From: Halictus rubicundus
Taxonomy: Eukaryota > Arthropoda > Insecta > Hymenoptera > Halictidae
Direction: 5' to 3'
Length of the DNA stretch: 64,000 nucleotides
NCBI RefSeq assembly: GCF_050948215.1
Contig: NC_135164.1
Coordinates: forward strand, 997,116-1,061,115
Part shown: positions 30,674 to 43,417 of the stretch, piece by piece
Layout: every line of letters starts with the position of its first letter
Numbering within the stretch: position 1 is the first letter of the stretch
The notes under the pieces: model-generated
The model's database searches: none
The model's input: the letters and a program-made list of their open reading frames with translations, nothing else
What the model was told of the DNA's origin: nothing
Program-made: the position numbers and the translations under genes

Positions 30674-32323
30674 TCTTTGTATACAAAGGAAATACAACCA
30701 CTTATCAATAGGAAGCGAATGACAATTAATTCCGCGGCCGGCGGAGCGGCTAAGTGAAGAAGAACGACGCGTACAGGTAGACACGGGTAGACACCGGTAG
30801 ATGTAGAATGAAACGTAGAAAATGAAACAGAAAGAAGCCGTACGCGCCGGTGCTAGGAGCTGCGTTCAAGGAGAACCACAACAGTCAATTACGTAACCAA
30901 AGTTACGTTCCTCTATTCACGATCTTAACGCGAAACAGGAAATCCACCGTCTTTCTTTTTGCCATTTAGGACCCGTGGCACTATTTTGTTGAATGGTTGA
31001 TCGTGCAAAGCTGTTGAAAGGGAGAAAAAAAGCAATCGAGATATACTCCTGAAATAAATTTCAAATTTTAAACGTGCTCTTCTTAAAACTGTGGTTTGGA
31101 CGCAATAAATTAAAAACTGATTGAGATATTAACTTGTCATTTTAATTATATTTAAAACAAGAATATTCTTTCAAGGCTGATTATTATTATTATTATTTAT
31201 TTATTGCTTTAAACCATATAAGGTTTATACATGTAGCACATACAATACAATTTAGATACAGCAAACTATACAATAATGTTGCTACAATATGACTTATAAT
31301 TTGTAATTTAAAATTAGTTTACATTAGTTCTGTTAGGTTACAACTATCTCACTAGAATTTTATATAATTTAGGATTTTTGCACGATTTTTGACTTTGTAA
31401 TGAGTAACGTTTTGAAAATTTTCTACGAATAATGTTGATTTTAGTTCCAACAACGATCCAAACTCCGACAGAAGACATTGATTTTGTAAAACAATTCGCC
31501 ATCTTGATGTTAGTTCTGCCAGTAAAGGACTTTTTTCACACAAACTATTGTAGAATATGTATTAAACTTATACAATTAGCGTTTCTTTGATATCCAAAAA
31601 AATACTAAAGAATATAGTGGATACCTCGTAACAATGTACTAAAAGTCTGTATGTTGATCGATTTCACGCCATTCTAGAAAAAAAAATACCTACGAGATAA
31701 TAATTTACCCTTTCATCAATGATGTGTAGTACTGTAATTACTGAATTATTCAAAATGATTTCAGACTTTTTATTTTGCGATTATTGAAACTAGAGTGTAG
31801 CATATTTGTTTATTGAAGTCTGTTGCGGCTTTTTTCATGTCACCACACTAAATTTTAGATATTCATAATGTTACAATTGACAAAAATCAAAAGAGTTTTA
31901 CAAGAAAACGTAACCGAGATTGATGGATAAGTGTCACATAAGAATTTCTACAGTTCGTTTCTATTTGGAAAGTATGTGGAACTAATGTGGGTCACTGCAT
32001 AAGGATGTTCTTGTAGGAAATTGTTGAATAAACTGATTTATTCAGACGTCTTATGATAAAGATCAAGTAAAACCGGACTAAATGTAGTTTTCTAATTTTC
32101 ATAAAGCTATATAAACTATAGTGATTGTTCTTTGTAACAATCTAAAATGAATGTAGAATTGCACATTTGGATGCACTGAATCGATTAACACAATATATAT
32201 TTATTCATGAGCTCGTAATGTAACTAATGAGTTGAAAATGAAATCTAGTCTGTATTATAAAACAAACTTTATTATTGTAATATTGCTCTATTATTTATTT
32301 TACGTTATTATAATTTTATATAC
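30674..32323. other. Intronic stretch with a short GC-balanced segment
   Basis: 30700..30960 is GC-balanced and contains a short direct repeat (GTAGACACGGGTAGACACCGG). The rest is AT-rich with a TTA/ATT trinucleotide run near 31185. Confidence 0.4.
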
Positions 32324-32600
32324 AGGGTGGACCATGTAAATGGGAACACCTAAATATCTTCCGTATTTACGGTCCTATGAAAAAACTGCTCAGAACGAGG
32401 TTATACTATTTTAAGGGGCAAATGTAATGGTAAACAAGAAAGTTTAGGTATTTTTTTAATAAGATTTCAAGGTTATCGGTATTTTAATTTATTCAGAACG
32501 GTATATTTTTTACAATAGCATGGTAGATAATAAAGTGCATGACCTTGAGCAGAAAATAATCATGTTGGAGCGAGAAAGATGTAGTTTAAAACTTACGTGT
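32324..32600. mobile_element. Fragment with a TACAGGGTGG terminus
   Basis: It starts TATACAGGGTGGACCATG, the terminus style of the long-TIR transposon at 18379, and shares a TTTCAAGGTTAT phrase inward. No partner terminus was found, so this is a one-ended fragment; the right limit is a guess. Similar one-ended pieces lie at 35693 and, inverted, at 53150..53256. Confidence 0.4.
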
Positions 32601-33770
32601 TTCAGTCTGAATTATGTATTTAGTAACTTATACATTTGTTCATGCAGTTTCGAAATAAAGTTCGAATACATATAAATATTATCGCAATAGCACTTGCACG
32701 TTTATTTATGTACCTTTTTATTTAAATATATAACTGGAACAGCTTTCTGTAAAAAAAAGTATAAATCACTGTATTTTTATTCATTTTGCTTTATTAAAAT
32801 CGACGATAAGGAATATGATATAATTTACGCATTCTGTGCAGATATTTCCGCATTTAAGATTAAGTTTACTCCTCGTGTCTAGGTGTAGGTTAAATATGTA
32901 CTGGTAATGCTGTTTTCTAAGAGCACATAAAATTAACAATTAAAATTTTTCGGAGTGGCGGTAATTAAATAACCAATTATAGTCATTTGTCAACCGTCTA
33001 TAGACAATTAAATTCGAATAGATTTAAAAAATTACTTCCAGTGAAACGATAATCATTTGAAAGATTAATCCTCATTATGACATAAAATTGACTGAGAAAA
33101 ATGGTAGACGCACTTGTGCATCTATAATCAAGTGGTAATTACGATAACGATGGCGTTCCTATCAAATAATTAACAATGAAGTGCAGAAAAGGCAAAGAAA
33201 TCGCAGCCTAACATGGATTTTTTAAATATCGTAACGTAAAAATTATGAAACTGGATAAATGGCTTTGTTTGATTCAGATGAATATTATTGGAAACCTGTG
33301 CTACAATTTCTAATCAAGCTTATGTGGCATTGAATAGTATAAGACTCATGCTCATGCTTCGTTGCACAAAATAATTATTGTGGTTTCTAATATAGCTATA
33401 ACCGTTTTACTTTGCCAGTGTTACCTAATAAGTGTGTTATTATTGATCGAAATAATTATTTATTTCTTCCTCTTCTGCGCAATTGTTTGAGATCGCACAG
33501 AAGCGATCGTCTATGGTGGTTATTTCATGTTTTCAATTTATGGATTATTCAACTATCTGCGCATGGTACCCTTAATTTTTTTTTCAACGTTCGACCACTT
33601 TTTTAGCTTCGTCTTCATTATTAACATTTTTGAAGAATTACACCCAACACATCGCGAATGTCTAGCACTCATTTCAACAATATAGACTTATATTAATATA
33701 TATGCATATTATTCGTTCTGTAACGTTGCAAAAACTGCAAAGGGCTCATCTGGATTAGTCCGGACCGGAA
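32601..33770. other. Intronic stretch, nothing recognised
   Basis: AT-rich; frames of 62 to 64 codons near 32694 and 33412 have no recognisable domain. Confidence 0.4.
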
Positions 33771-33825
33771 CACTGTGGCAGAAATCGGGTTAACTTTGGC
33801 GGTTATATCGATTTCTGCCAGAGTG
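33771..33825. repeat. Near-perfect 17-bp inverted repeat
   Basis: CACTGTGGCAGAAATCG at 33771..33787 faces CGATTTCTGCCAGAGTG at 33809..33825, 16 of 17 bases paired, with a 21-bp loop. It could be a tiny miniature element or an RNA hairpin. Confidence 0.6.
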
Positions 33826-33849
33826 CACGAAAATGACTGGTTTTTTATT

Positions 33850-34252
33850 TTTTTAAGTATGTGTTAAAATTATATGTTAATAAAAATAACGAGATGATAA
33901 AACTGTAAAAATATAAACCTAGTATGTCATAACTTCTACAAGAAATCGACATTTCAAAATTTTTTTTATTTTTTAAAATTCGGTTTCGAAGCTAAAAATT
34001 CTGAAAAATTTATAGATGTGCATTCTAAAAGCTAAAATATGCCTGATTTTTCAGAATTTTCAATTAAAGAGGATAAAAGAAATGATGGAAAAACCTGATT
34101 TTTTGTTACCCCATTACTTACCACCCCCCATGTCGACATATAGGATTGAAAATTGGCACAAAGTATTTTCTTTGGATATACTATCCAATGGCCTATTGCA
34201 AATTCAATTTGGTTTGGAGGTACTTTTGACCTCCTTATCCAACTATACCCTC
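33850..34252. mobile_element. Family A element, right-half fragment (copy 4)
   Basis: It matches the right arm of 10157..11711, including ATGTCGACATATAGGATTG and the outer end CTTATCCAACTATACCCTC followed by TA. The left arm is missing. Confidence 0.7.
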
Positions 34253-34254
34253 TA

Positions 34255-35493
34255 TTTCGAAAAAAATTCAATATATAAATACTTTTGACTAATTGAACAT
34301 TTTTAACACAGGTGCAGTCCAATGAAAGTGGAATCCGATATAATATGCTTACTTGTTAATTGTTCACGCAATCTTCATGTCAAAATGCAGTCATGTCGTA
34401 AATCAGCATCAGTTTTATATAAATCGCAACTATTTGAAAACGTGTATTTTTTTTAATTCTATATTGTAAAACAGATCGTGAATTCATTGTTTCGAAAAGA
34501 AAAGAAGATTACTGCTATACTAAAAACAAAATGGCATAGCTTTTAAAAAAATGCACGTTATTGGTACATGATGATGATGATAATAGGGATCGTGCTGGGT
34601 GCTTAGCTTGCTACGATAAAAATGAATACGATGCCTCACATGTATTATTCACGTGCCTGATGTATGTATATGGCTACAACATATTCCAAGAAATCAAATG
34701 TATTTATTCATTCGTATAATTTATTTAATAATATTAATTTCTTCATGGCAAAAATAAAGTTCCTCAATCTTCCATATAGACATTTTAGGTGTTCCATATT
34801 TGAATATATTAAAATTTAAGAATAATAAATAATTTATTTTTTAATTTGTATTAAATTTTATATATTTTAACATATTTGTATCACTGTTTCGAACTATCGA
34901 TTTTGAGTTCTTTTAGATTTTCATTATAACTTCAAAGGTCTGAACTTTTTAAAATAAATAGGCACAATTATCTGTTACAATTATCTATGAACAAAAATCT
35001 CTAGTTTTCCATGCTTTTGAGATTAGATCTTTCATATTACCAACCTTTACTCTATTTATGTTTGCAATGAAGTAAACATGAGACTCGTTAGCCTCCAATT
35101 TTGATTTATTTGTTCGCCACTTCGCACTCTTGTTCGTCGTCGTTCCTCGAGGTTGTACATTGAAATAGAGGTGATAGTTGCTAACGCGTGATAAATAGTA
35201 CACGTGTTACAGTATTAAAATGAGAACATTCTCGATGCAACTGGACCGTGTGCAGCTTCGTGTGAACGTTGTTGTGGGACAAGGACGACGATCGTTGATT
35301 TAAATAAATCTCACAATTAGCAGAAAATTTCCATGTAGGAGTTCTCGCGCTCCATTGGGATTATTCAGCTAGGATAAAGCATTGGATTGAATCATTGGTC
35401 AAGGATCGTTTGCAAGAACAGTTTGACCGCAATAGATTTGCAAAACCGATACAGGGTTCAAGTTAAAAAACGTTTGTTCACTGGGTGTGCGAG
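34255..35493. other. Intronic stretch, nothing recognised
   Basis: AT-rich; a GATGATGATGATAATAG run near 34570. Bases 35100..35300 are somewhat GC-richer. No gene supported. Confidence 0.4.
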
Positions 35494-35495
35494 TA

Positions 35496-35652
35496 CAGTG
35501 TTTACTCTATATATGTCTCGAAGCTGATAAAAGTCGCTATCCCCATTGTCATTTTCTACGTTCGGCGTGGATCAAAGAATAGTGTCTCCTGGCCGATATA
35601 TGTCCCTGGCTAGACTCGTGTTTTGGATATACATATATCGAGTAAACACTGC
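35496..35652. mobile_element. Family B miniature element, copy 3 (short)
   Basis: A 157-bp version: CAGTGTTTACTCTATATATG on the left, CATATATCGAGTAAACACTG on the right, with TA before the left end. The interior shares TTTGATCCACGC- and GGCTAGAC-type phrases, inverted relative to copy 1. Confidence 0.65.
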
Positions 35653-35692
35653 AGTAGACCATACGTCTTCCCTTCTTATAAACGAATTAATA

Positions 35693-35960
35693 TACAGGGT
35701 GGTCCACGCAACTTGCACACCTATATAACTTCCAAAGGATGCGTTGCACGAAAAAGTTTTGTATACAGAAGTTGCATGGTCTGAAGGGGTACATAATTTA
35801 GTGTATTTATTTTTTCTTACAGGTGGAAGTGTTTCGGAGATTTGAAGGTCGACTTTGTTTTTTTTAATGAAATACTATATTTTTTATACCAAAATATGGA
35901 AGAATGTCGAATTCTGAGTAAAAAAGTATTGACATTCATTAGCCCTAAACCTAATAATTA
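35693..35960. mobile_element. Fragment with a TACAGGGTGG terminus (second)
   Basis: It begins TATACAGGGTGGTCCACGC with a TA context. One-ended; the right limit is uncertain. The interior resembles the arm of long-TIR Tc1/mariner-like elements in style but not closely in sequence. Confidence 0.35.
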
Positions 35961-36636
35961 ACGAGTAATTTCACTTTATATATATATATATATAGACGTC
36001 ACCGGCTTCGCGTCCTCCCTCTATCTGCCCCTAAGGGCCGTGCGCGCGAGCATTGGTACCCTTTTCCATTTATCACCTATCAAATACAAAAGTTTTAAAA
36101 TTATTTTACATTTCGGTTGTCCATGCAGGGTACAAAAAAAAAATAAATGCCCAAAGAAATGTAAAATCGTATCCATTCTGAGGTTTTTGTACTTTTTGTT
36201 AATAAATGAACAATCGGGTTGCTTAAAAAGATTTGATGCAATCCGGTTTTGGTATTCGCTATACAAGTTTCCCCTAAAAAGGAACACGTAGAAATAACTG
36301 AATACAGTTTAAAGAATTTAAAACTGCTGAATGAAAACTCGATCACTTATCATAAAACTGATTCATGAATAGATCATTCTGGCAGTCCATTCAATTAGCG
36401 CTCTTTCAAACAAAACGTCATTAGCATTTAACTAATCGAAAGTAAGCGTTCCCGTTGACATCATTTGTGTGTGTATCTTCAATTAGAAATGCGGCATGAA
36501 TATTTCAACACATGCGCAGGTACATATACAGTAACGGCCAAATATTTTGTAGATAAACACTTCTCAATATACAATTTCAATCTATGGTACAAAATTGCTA
36601 TATTAATTCTCCGTATGCTATACCAGAGTCATACGA
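35961..36636. other. Intronic stretch with a (TA)n run and small GC island
   Basis: A short (TA)n run near 35978..35994 is followed at once by a 65-bp GC-rich island (GACGTCACCGGCTTCGCG onward). The rest is AT-rich. Confidence 0.4.
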
Positions 36637-36686
36637 CGAAAGCCAGTCCCGAGCCATCTCCTTATATCGAAAGAAAACTGTAGTGC
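36637..36686. mobile_element. Family C right-end fragment
   Basis: GCCAGTCCCGAGCCAT...CTTATATCGAAAGAAAACTG followed by TA matches the right end of the family C element at 9642..9957. The left part is missing or diverged. Confidence 0.5.
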
Positions 36687-37382
36687 AATATCGGCATGGG
36701 TCAGAATTGACTCCGGCATAGAACTCGTAGGAGTCTGAGAGACAAACTGAGGCACACTGCCTGACAGCGACAGTGGCGCTGGTAGTGAAAAATGTCGAAA
36801 TTGATAGCGATCATGAAAAATTTTTTCCTGTTTTTGTAAGTGAAATTCACATTCATCGCGAAAAATTACGTATACCTAATTAGCTGTGTGCTTAGCTTTA
36901 TAAATGATCGCGTGCAAATTTAAATTGGACTATTCTATTCTGTTTAGAAACTAATAACACTATACAATAATGAATTGTTCAAAATCAACAGCAGTTTTTC
37001 TTGGATCTACCACCGACAAGTGTCGGTTCTTCCTGTTTTGTCTAATTGAAATTTTCTTTTAGGTCGATCACTTTTACTTACGCATTCTTATGTGTCCCCA
37101 CTGATAGCATTGCTTTTTACTAAATACAATCTACTTTAGAACGTATAATTGTTGAGAAACTGGGGATATTGATTCTGCGTTATTTAGGAGGTTACTTTTC
37201 TTTTGATATTTTTAGGAAAGTTGCCTCGTACCATCCTGAAATCGATTTAAAAGAATATTTTTAAGCTCCTTCTGTTATTAATTAATAATTTTTTCAAATC
37301 TTCCATTCACAACTACATATTTCTTAATAAATTGTTCAATAACAATAGCAATTTTACTCGTGAATCATCAAACCACTCTGAG
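36687..37382. other. Intronic stretch, nothing recognised
   Basis: No supported gene; the first 100 bp are GC-balanced. Confidence 0.4.
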
Positions 37383-37384
37383 TA

Positions 37385-37597
37385 GGATAAGGGACCCAAT
37401 TACTGTGGGTTGTGCCAATTACTGTGCCTATATTAATTATACTTATTTTTAAAGCGTAATCGATATTAAAAAAGAGATATATAACATCTATATATTAACT
37501 GATTTTAATGAAGAAATTTAATATCTTTTTTTTAATATTCATTATCCTTTACAAATAATTATAGTTAATATGGGCACAGTAATTGGGTCCGTTACCC
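37385..37597. mobile_element. Family I miniature element, copy 1
   Basis: 213 bp between TA dinucleotides. Terminal inverted repeats: GATAAGGGACCCAATTACTG on the left, CAGTAATTGGGTCCGTTACC on the right. A central inverted pair (AATATTAAAAAAGAGAT / ATATCTTTTTTTTAATATTC) means almost the whole element folds back. Copy 2 is at 39200..39345. Confidence 0.75.
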
Positions 37598-37599
37598 TA

Positions 37600-38479
37600 A
37601 TATAATTTAATCATTTCCTTTGCGACTATTATTTAAAAAAAAAGAGTGTAAAATTCTTTTTGTTAATTAACACATTACTTACCAGCACTTGGTTAATAGT
37701 TTTTTAACAGTATATATGGTACTAAAATATTATTTGATTGTACGAATGATACCAAATATTATTTAACAGTAAAAGACAAATACAAATACAAATACAAGTA
37801 CAAATTTTATAAATTCATAGTTAATAAACGATTTACTTAGCGAATATTCAAACACAACATAGCTATGTAATAAAGTATCTTCAAATATGAATCGTAGAAT
37901 AATTATTAATTCGAAGACAAGTTGACAGCAATTGCATGCGTGTAGTTCAAAATTGCACGTTGTAGAACAACTTAAGGTCTACTAAACTCTCTTTGGATTT
38001 TCATTAAGCAACCGATCGATTTTCACCGTTGCATTTTGGTATTGTGTATCACGGCGAATACAAACACGTTAGACTACCATTCAAGTCGCGTAAGGCGATC
38101 TTACTTTCTATCGACAGCCTTAAGCGAACCGGAAATCGTCTTACAGCCGTGTTATTTTTACGATCAGCGCGTGTAGGGAAGTCTTTAAACTGACAACAAG
38201 AAAAAGGAGATTCAGAATTTCATCGTGGCCGAAGCATTTCAAGCAGATGACAATCGTTAACGTTTGACAATCAATAATTACGGTGACCATACGTACTTCA
38301 TTTAAGAGGCCAGTTTATTTTACTCCTTTAGCTTTTTTTATAAAATGGTCATTTTGTCCATTATTTTGCGAAATGAAATAAAATTAAACATTGACATACA
38401 ACACACGGCCCATAGCGCGCGAATCAGTGCGCGAAGTCAGAGAAAGCATTTCGTTCATTTCCAATCACTGGAACTTAAA
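37600..38479. other. Intronic stretch, nothing recognised
   Basis: AT-rich with a short AAATAC/AAGTAC direct repeat near 37780; no gene. Confidence 0.4.
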
Positions 38480-38759
38480 TACAGAGTGTCCCAAGAATGT
38501 TGTACTTCCTTGAATGAGGTGATTCCTAAGGTCATTCGAAGTAACTTTTTCCTTTGCGAAAAATATTCTTCGTGGCTTCGCTAAGGAGTTATTAGCGAAA
38601 AATACGGACCAATCGGGGATCGGCTACAGCGGACGGATTCCAGCTCGGCGCTAGATAGGTCCGTAGAACCTCGGAGAACATTTTCGAAAAGGAAAAACTT
38701 ATTTCAAATAACCTTAAGGATCACCCTTAATCAAGGAAATACAACATTTTTGGGACACA
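38480..38759. mobile_element. Family F miniature element, copy 2
   Basis: Left end TACAGAGTGTCCC and right end TTTTTGGGACACA; arms of about 90 bp are inverted repeats and match copy 1 at 13366 (AGTAACTTTTTCCTTTGCGA shared). The last few bases of the right terminus are altered. Confidence 0.7.
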
Positions 38760-39197
38760 TTTTTGGAAAAAGATCGAATAAATACTTCGCATATACAGAT
38801 GTACCTTTTAAAAACATTTAAAAAATTGTTGAATTCTCTCATGGCACGACTATTTTCATTAGTGAACAATATGTGGACCAGTGTAAAACACCTGATTAAA
38901 AAATGGAAACATTGAAAGCATTTATTCATACCATTGTTTGGCATGAATTGTATACAGTTTCACGTATGTAATCTATTCATCCATTAAAAAGTTCATCCTT
39001 GTGAAACCTATCAAAATTTAATTTTCTTTTACGGCTCTAAACAATTTATCGTTTTAAAGAAACTATCAGTTTTCTAATCTCTTTTGTAGTTTTTTCGTTG
39101 TCATTATTTTATTAGATGTAGATATGTGTGAAACTTCGTTGCAGTTTTAAAATGAAATTTTAGTTTTAAAAATTGTGGTAATTATCGTATGCGGTAC
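38760..39197. other. Intronic stretch, nothing recognised
   Basis: AT-rich; no gene. Confidence 0.4.
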
Positions 39198-39199
39198 TA

Positions 39200-39345
39200 G
39201 GGTAAGGGACCCAATTGCTGTGGAGGTACTTATTTTACTTATATTTATACTTATTTTTAAAGCATAATGAATATTAAAAAAGAGATTTTTTATGCTTTAA
39301 AAATAAGTAGAATTAATAGAGGCACAGTAATTGGGTCCCTTACCC
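39200..39345. mobile_element. Family I miniature element, copy 2
   Basis: 146 bp, TA-flanked. GGTAAGGGACCCAATTGCTG and CAGTAATTGGGTCCCTTACC are the inverted ends; the centre pairs through TACTTATTTTTAAAGCAT and ATGCTTTAAAAATAAGTA. Confidence 0.8.
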
Positions 39346-39347
39346 TA

Positions 39348-40442
39348 TTCGAACATTCTTTTGTTCGCCACTGTATTTCGAAATAGATTTATACTTCACA
39401 GTTAATCGTCTGCCGACAGTTATGAGGCTCGCGAAGGATGAGCATCTCTACATTTTTTTCTTTCTACGAGTGAAAGCTTGCCAGAAGAGCTCGTAGATCC
39501 TTGTCTACAAGATTAACTGATGTAAGTTTCCGTGAAAGGCCACTAATCGACTTTTAATAATTGAGTCTGATACGAACTCTGTTTTCGCAGAATTTTCTCC
39601 TCGCTTTATCTACTGAAGGTGATTTAATAGTCTCTTATAAATCAAAGATTAACAGCTGAGGGCTTTCCAATAAATTTCTCAGCAGTGAAAGCAATTTTAT
39701 CAACCAACATGTTATCTCGAATAACAAAAAGAGAATTAAAAGGAAAATTATTAAGCTGCTTTTAGTTATAGCCACTAAAAAAAAACTGTTATTATAATAT
39801 AATATGACGAAAGAGGCAATCGCTATAAAGGATAATAGTGAACGTAATTTACTTTACATTTTTGTTTATTCAAGTATTTTTGAAAATTTCTATGTGTATG
39901 AATTATTTCAGAAATATCAGACCATCAACTTGTAAATGAAATATTTCTTAATGAATACTATTACTATTAATTTTGTTTAATATTAATGTTTTGTTGAAAT
40001 TTATAAATTTTTCTCTGCAACGAAATAGCGTTTAATAGAATGCAATTTATTTTACGTTAAATCTTTGACGATTCTTTAAAACTGTTCAGAAATTGTTGAT
40101 TCATACGACGTTTTACTTTGAATTATTGTTATTTGTTATTCTATAATAGAATGTAAATATGTGCTTAAATCTTCATTACTTGATACTTTATATAATTTAC
40201 TTTCCTGTTTTTTTTTATTTCTGGAATTGTTTTTTAGAAATTATTGAACTTTAGATATAGTACAAACATTAAACAAGCTGTTAATTGACTTTTGGTAGGG
40301 AAAGTGTTAAAATTTATTACAATTGAAAAATTAAAGAAATTGTAATTAAACTTGTATTTAATCAAGACGCCACGTTGTTAAATAAGTTTCATGTACTTGA
40401 AAATGAAAAAATGGAAAGAAGTAAAAGCGAAATACGTCCCAG
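39348..40442. other. Intronic stretch, nothing recognised
   Basis: 39420..39660 is GC-balanced; the remainder is very AT-rich. No coding frame supported. Confidence 0.4.
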
Positions 40443-40649
40443 ACACAAAAAATGATTTGCACTGCTTATGTGGATGGCGATATTGGCGAAAGTACCGTTT
40501 GCAAATGATTTTCTCAATTTATGGTCGGTAATTACTCGTTTAAAGACGTTGTACATCGATCCGACAGACCTTTCACTGTTCAAGACATCCAAATAAAGCT
40601 ATTAATTGAAAACAATCCACCAAAACCCACAAAAGAGATCGCAGACATT
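40443..40649 (+). pseudogene. mariner transposase N-terminal relic
   Basis: In one frame the DNA encodes MICTAYVDGDIGESTVCK, a stop (TGA at 40506), FSQFMVGNYSFKDVVHRSD, then RPFTVQDIQIKLLIENNP and TKEIADI. This matches the paired helix-turn-helix region of mariner-type transposases, where a GDGAISESTVRKWF-like segment is followed by a G-N-F-x-L-x-D linker, a [SG]RP box, and a second HTH with E-I-A. The catalytic DDD domain is absent. The frame stops matching exactly where a family H terminus (GACTGCGG, 40654) begins, so the relic was truncated there. Non-functional. Confidence 0.75.
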
Positions 40650-40653
40650 ACTA

Positions 40654-40690
40654 GACTGCGGATTGTTATGCAAAACAAAAATGTACTAAT
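40654..40690. mobile_element. Family H end fragment
   Basis: GACTGCGGATTGTTATGCAA preceded by TA, the left terminus of family H, abutting the mariner relic. The rest of the element is not recognisable. Confidence 0.4.
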
Positions 40691-40969
40691 TGCAAAGTAT
40701 AAGGACTACGTAGATAGTTATTTCTTTCCATAATAATTTTATTCAGTTGTAAAAAACACAGTATTTTTAATTTCTTTAAATGTGTTTAGTATTTTGCATT
40801 TGACTTGATTACTGATTTTTGTTGTAAATGCATAAAATCGGAAAGTACAGTCAGTCACAACAAATTGATTGTGTACCGATATCTAGTTGTTGCACATCAC
40901 AACATAACGAAAATATTCGATGTAGTACATCCTCACCCGTAATTTATTGTTTAAACAATAGGAAATACA

Positions 40970-41405
40970 TGCTCATTATTTAGAATTTGATATAATGTCC
41001 ATGTAAGAAATTAATTATATGAATCATATGAACATGATACATGTACGGACATGGAAAAGGTAAAGAATAGCGGTTTTTGATATTTTTAGCTGTGTGCCCC
41101 CATAAAACTGTAAAAACATAAATTTAGTATCTCATAACTTCTACAAGCAATCGGTATTTCAAAACATTTTTTATTTTTTAAAATTGGGTTTCGAAGCTAA
41201 AAATTCTGAAACAAAGATGTGCATTCTAATAGCTAAAATGAGTGATTTTTTTCAGAATTTTCAATCGAAAAGAATAAAAGGGTTGATTGAATATAGGATT
41301 GAAAATTGATACAAAGTATTTTCTTTTGATAAGCCATCGAATGGCCTATTGCAAATTCAATTTGGTTTGGGGGCCCTTTTGACCTGCTTATCCGGCTACA
41401 CCCAT
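40970..41405. mobile_element. Family A element, right part (copy 5)
   Basis: The centre (ATGAACATGATACATGTACG, then GGACATGGAAAAGGTAAAG) is the complement of the centre of copy 3, and the outer end CTTATCCGGCTACACCCA matches other copies. Part of the right arm, including the GTCGACA landmark, is deleted, and the left arm is missing. Confidence 0.7.
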
Positions 41406-43415
41406 TATTAATAATGCACATACTTTTGCTTTGAATGGTCCTTACAAAAATCGTTAGAAATTTTCCGGACAACTAATAGAATTCGCAAAGCAGACACTTT
41501 TGACTGCTGTACCTACAGACGGCAATGCTTACATATATTTAGGTACTTGTTTATCAATGTTTTAAATATATTTTAATGATATTTTTCTAGACTCCTTGAA
41601 CTTTTTATCCAAAGAAATAAAAAATTTTTTATTTGATCCAACATCAAGGGTCCAAAAGGATTTTTGTGGCGTTTTGCGACATAGTAGCACAAATTAATAC
41701 AAAGTTCATTTTTTGTAAGGTGAGAATTCAATTATTCAAGGTTAAACGAAATGATGAGTTTTGTTTTGATATCAATCGGTATGACAAATCAACTTTCATT
41801 TTTCCCAGGAAATAAATTTCTCTGTTTGATAAAAAAATGAACGAAAAATGAAATGGTGCAAATTCGTTTAATTATTTTTCAATTTTCATAGCTTATTTTG
41901 TGAGATTGGATGAGGAAAAAAGTCATTTTGTTAACTAGCATATTTTTTATAGTAAAAATAGAATATAATAATTTTTGTTAATCTATTCCTGTATTTTATA
42001 AATTTGGAAGTCCTATATAAATGGATACAGATTTGCAGTCTAACGATTGTAAACATTATAAATATTCTATGTATAGCAACCTGGCTAAGTTTACCATATA
42101 TTATTATTGACAAATAGCCTAAATTTACATTCTTAAAACTAATACTCCTGTAAAAATGTTATCGACTCGTGCCATTTTTACAGTCGTCAATTAATAAACA
42201 GATTTATTTGAAATACAAAGCATATTGTTTTCTGTTTTTGTTTGCTACCATTTGTTTATTATCATTGAAATAAATAAATCTTTTGCGCCTCAGACGTTTG
42301 AATTCTTGATAAATTACATTACCAACTGTTATTTATTAGTTTTTAAAAATCGACGATGCACATGTACGAAAGTCGTAAATTTTCAGTAGCAATAACAGCT
42401 TCAACCATGAACCAAGATATCATCCTCAACGACATACTCTAATAATTTCTTTTGGAAATATAGTATTCAAAATAATATTGTTGATCTTCTATTTAAAATG
42501 ACACAGTTATTGAAAAATTTATTAAGATACGTAATACATAGGTCGAACAGAAACAGCGGATGAAGAAAAATAAGCAGTAAACATATTCACGAAGCTGACA
42601 GCTTGGAAGCTGGCGGGAAAATGAAATGAAATAGCTGTGTAGTGGGTCTCTTCCATCATGGAGACATCAATTCTTCTCTAGCATTGCGAGATCGCGAAAC
42701 ACCGATTAATGTCAAGGCGATGTAAACCGTAAAAGAAGTTCGTCCTTCTTGAAATGTATGACACAGATAAACGAGAGTAAAATAACATGCACATAGAAAA
42801 CCTGATTTCTTCTGAATAATCGTTCAAACAATATTAACATTGCCTATTTTCTTACCGAGAATATTTTTCCGTTCGACTTTCTCTCAAGAATCTTTTGAGC
42901 TCGTTGCTAGAAGGAAACGCCCTAGATAACTTCGGCTTAACTCTGCATATAAAAACCGAGCTAGAATTCGTTGGCAACAACAACAAATGGGAATGTGACC
43001 CTGCGTAACCCAAATGCATGAAAGAGTGGTTGGTGGGTATACGCAAGCGTTTGAGGAGCCCCAACCATGCCCAGCATTGTCCTAGGGGCTCCTTAATTTC
43101 GCATCAGGCTCGTCCGCGTACCAAACTAACAAATTCAAACCATATTCCAAGGGTAATAACTAATAACGCTTCCACCGGCCTCTCGCGCTGCTTGCAGCCC
43201 TGGTTCGTAACAATTTTGTTAATATTGTAGTAATATTATACCATTATACACCATATTGTAACATCACTTTCAGTATTCAGTAAATTTTGAGTTTTTTTTT
43301 CGTGTTCCGATAACAAAACATTAACTGTCCTGTTAATATTTCAATAATCTGGTATATTAAAACAACACCAAACACACCTTTCAACTTTTAGCTTTCCTTT
43401 TTGCATTGTGATAAC
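41406..43415. other. Intronic stretch, nothing certain
   Basis: AT-rich. About 42590..42740 is GC-balanced. A 9-bp hairpin (AGGAGCCCC/GGGGCTCCT, 43054..43093) lies near its right end. No coding sequence supported. Confidence 0.4.
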
Positions 43416-43417
43416 TA

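Noticed and set aside
43054..43093. AGGAGCCCC/GGGGCTCCT hairpin as a microRNA precursor
   Set aside because: Stem of only 9 bp with a 22-base loop; too short for a precursor.
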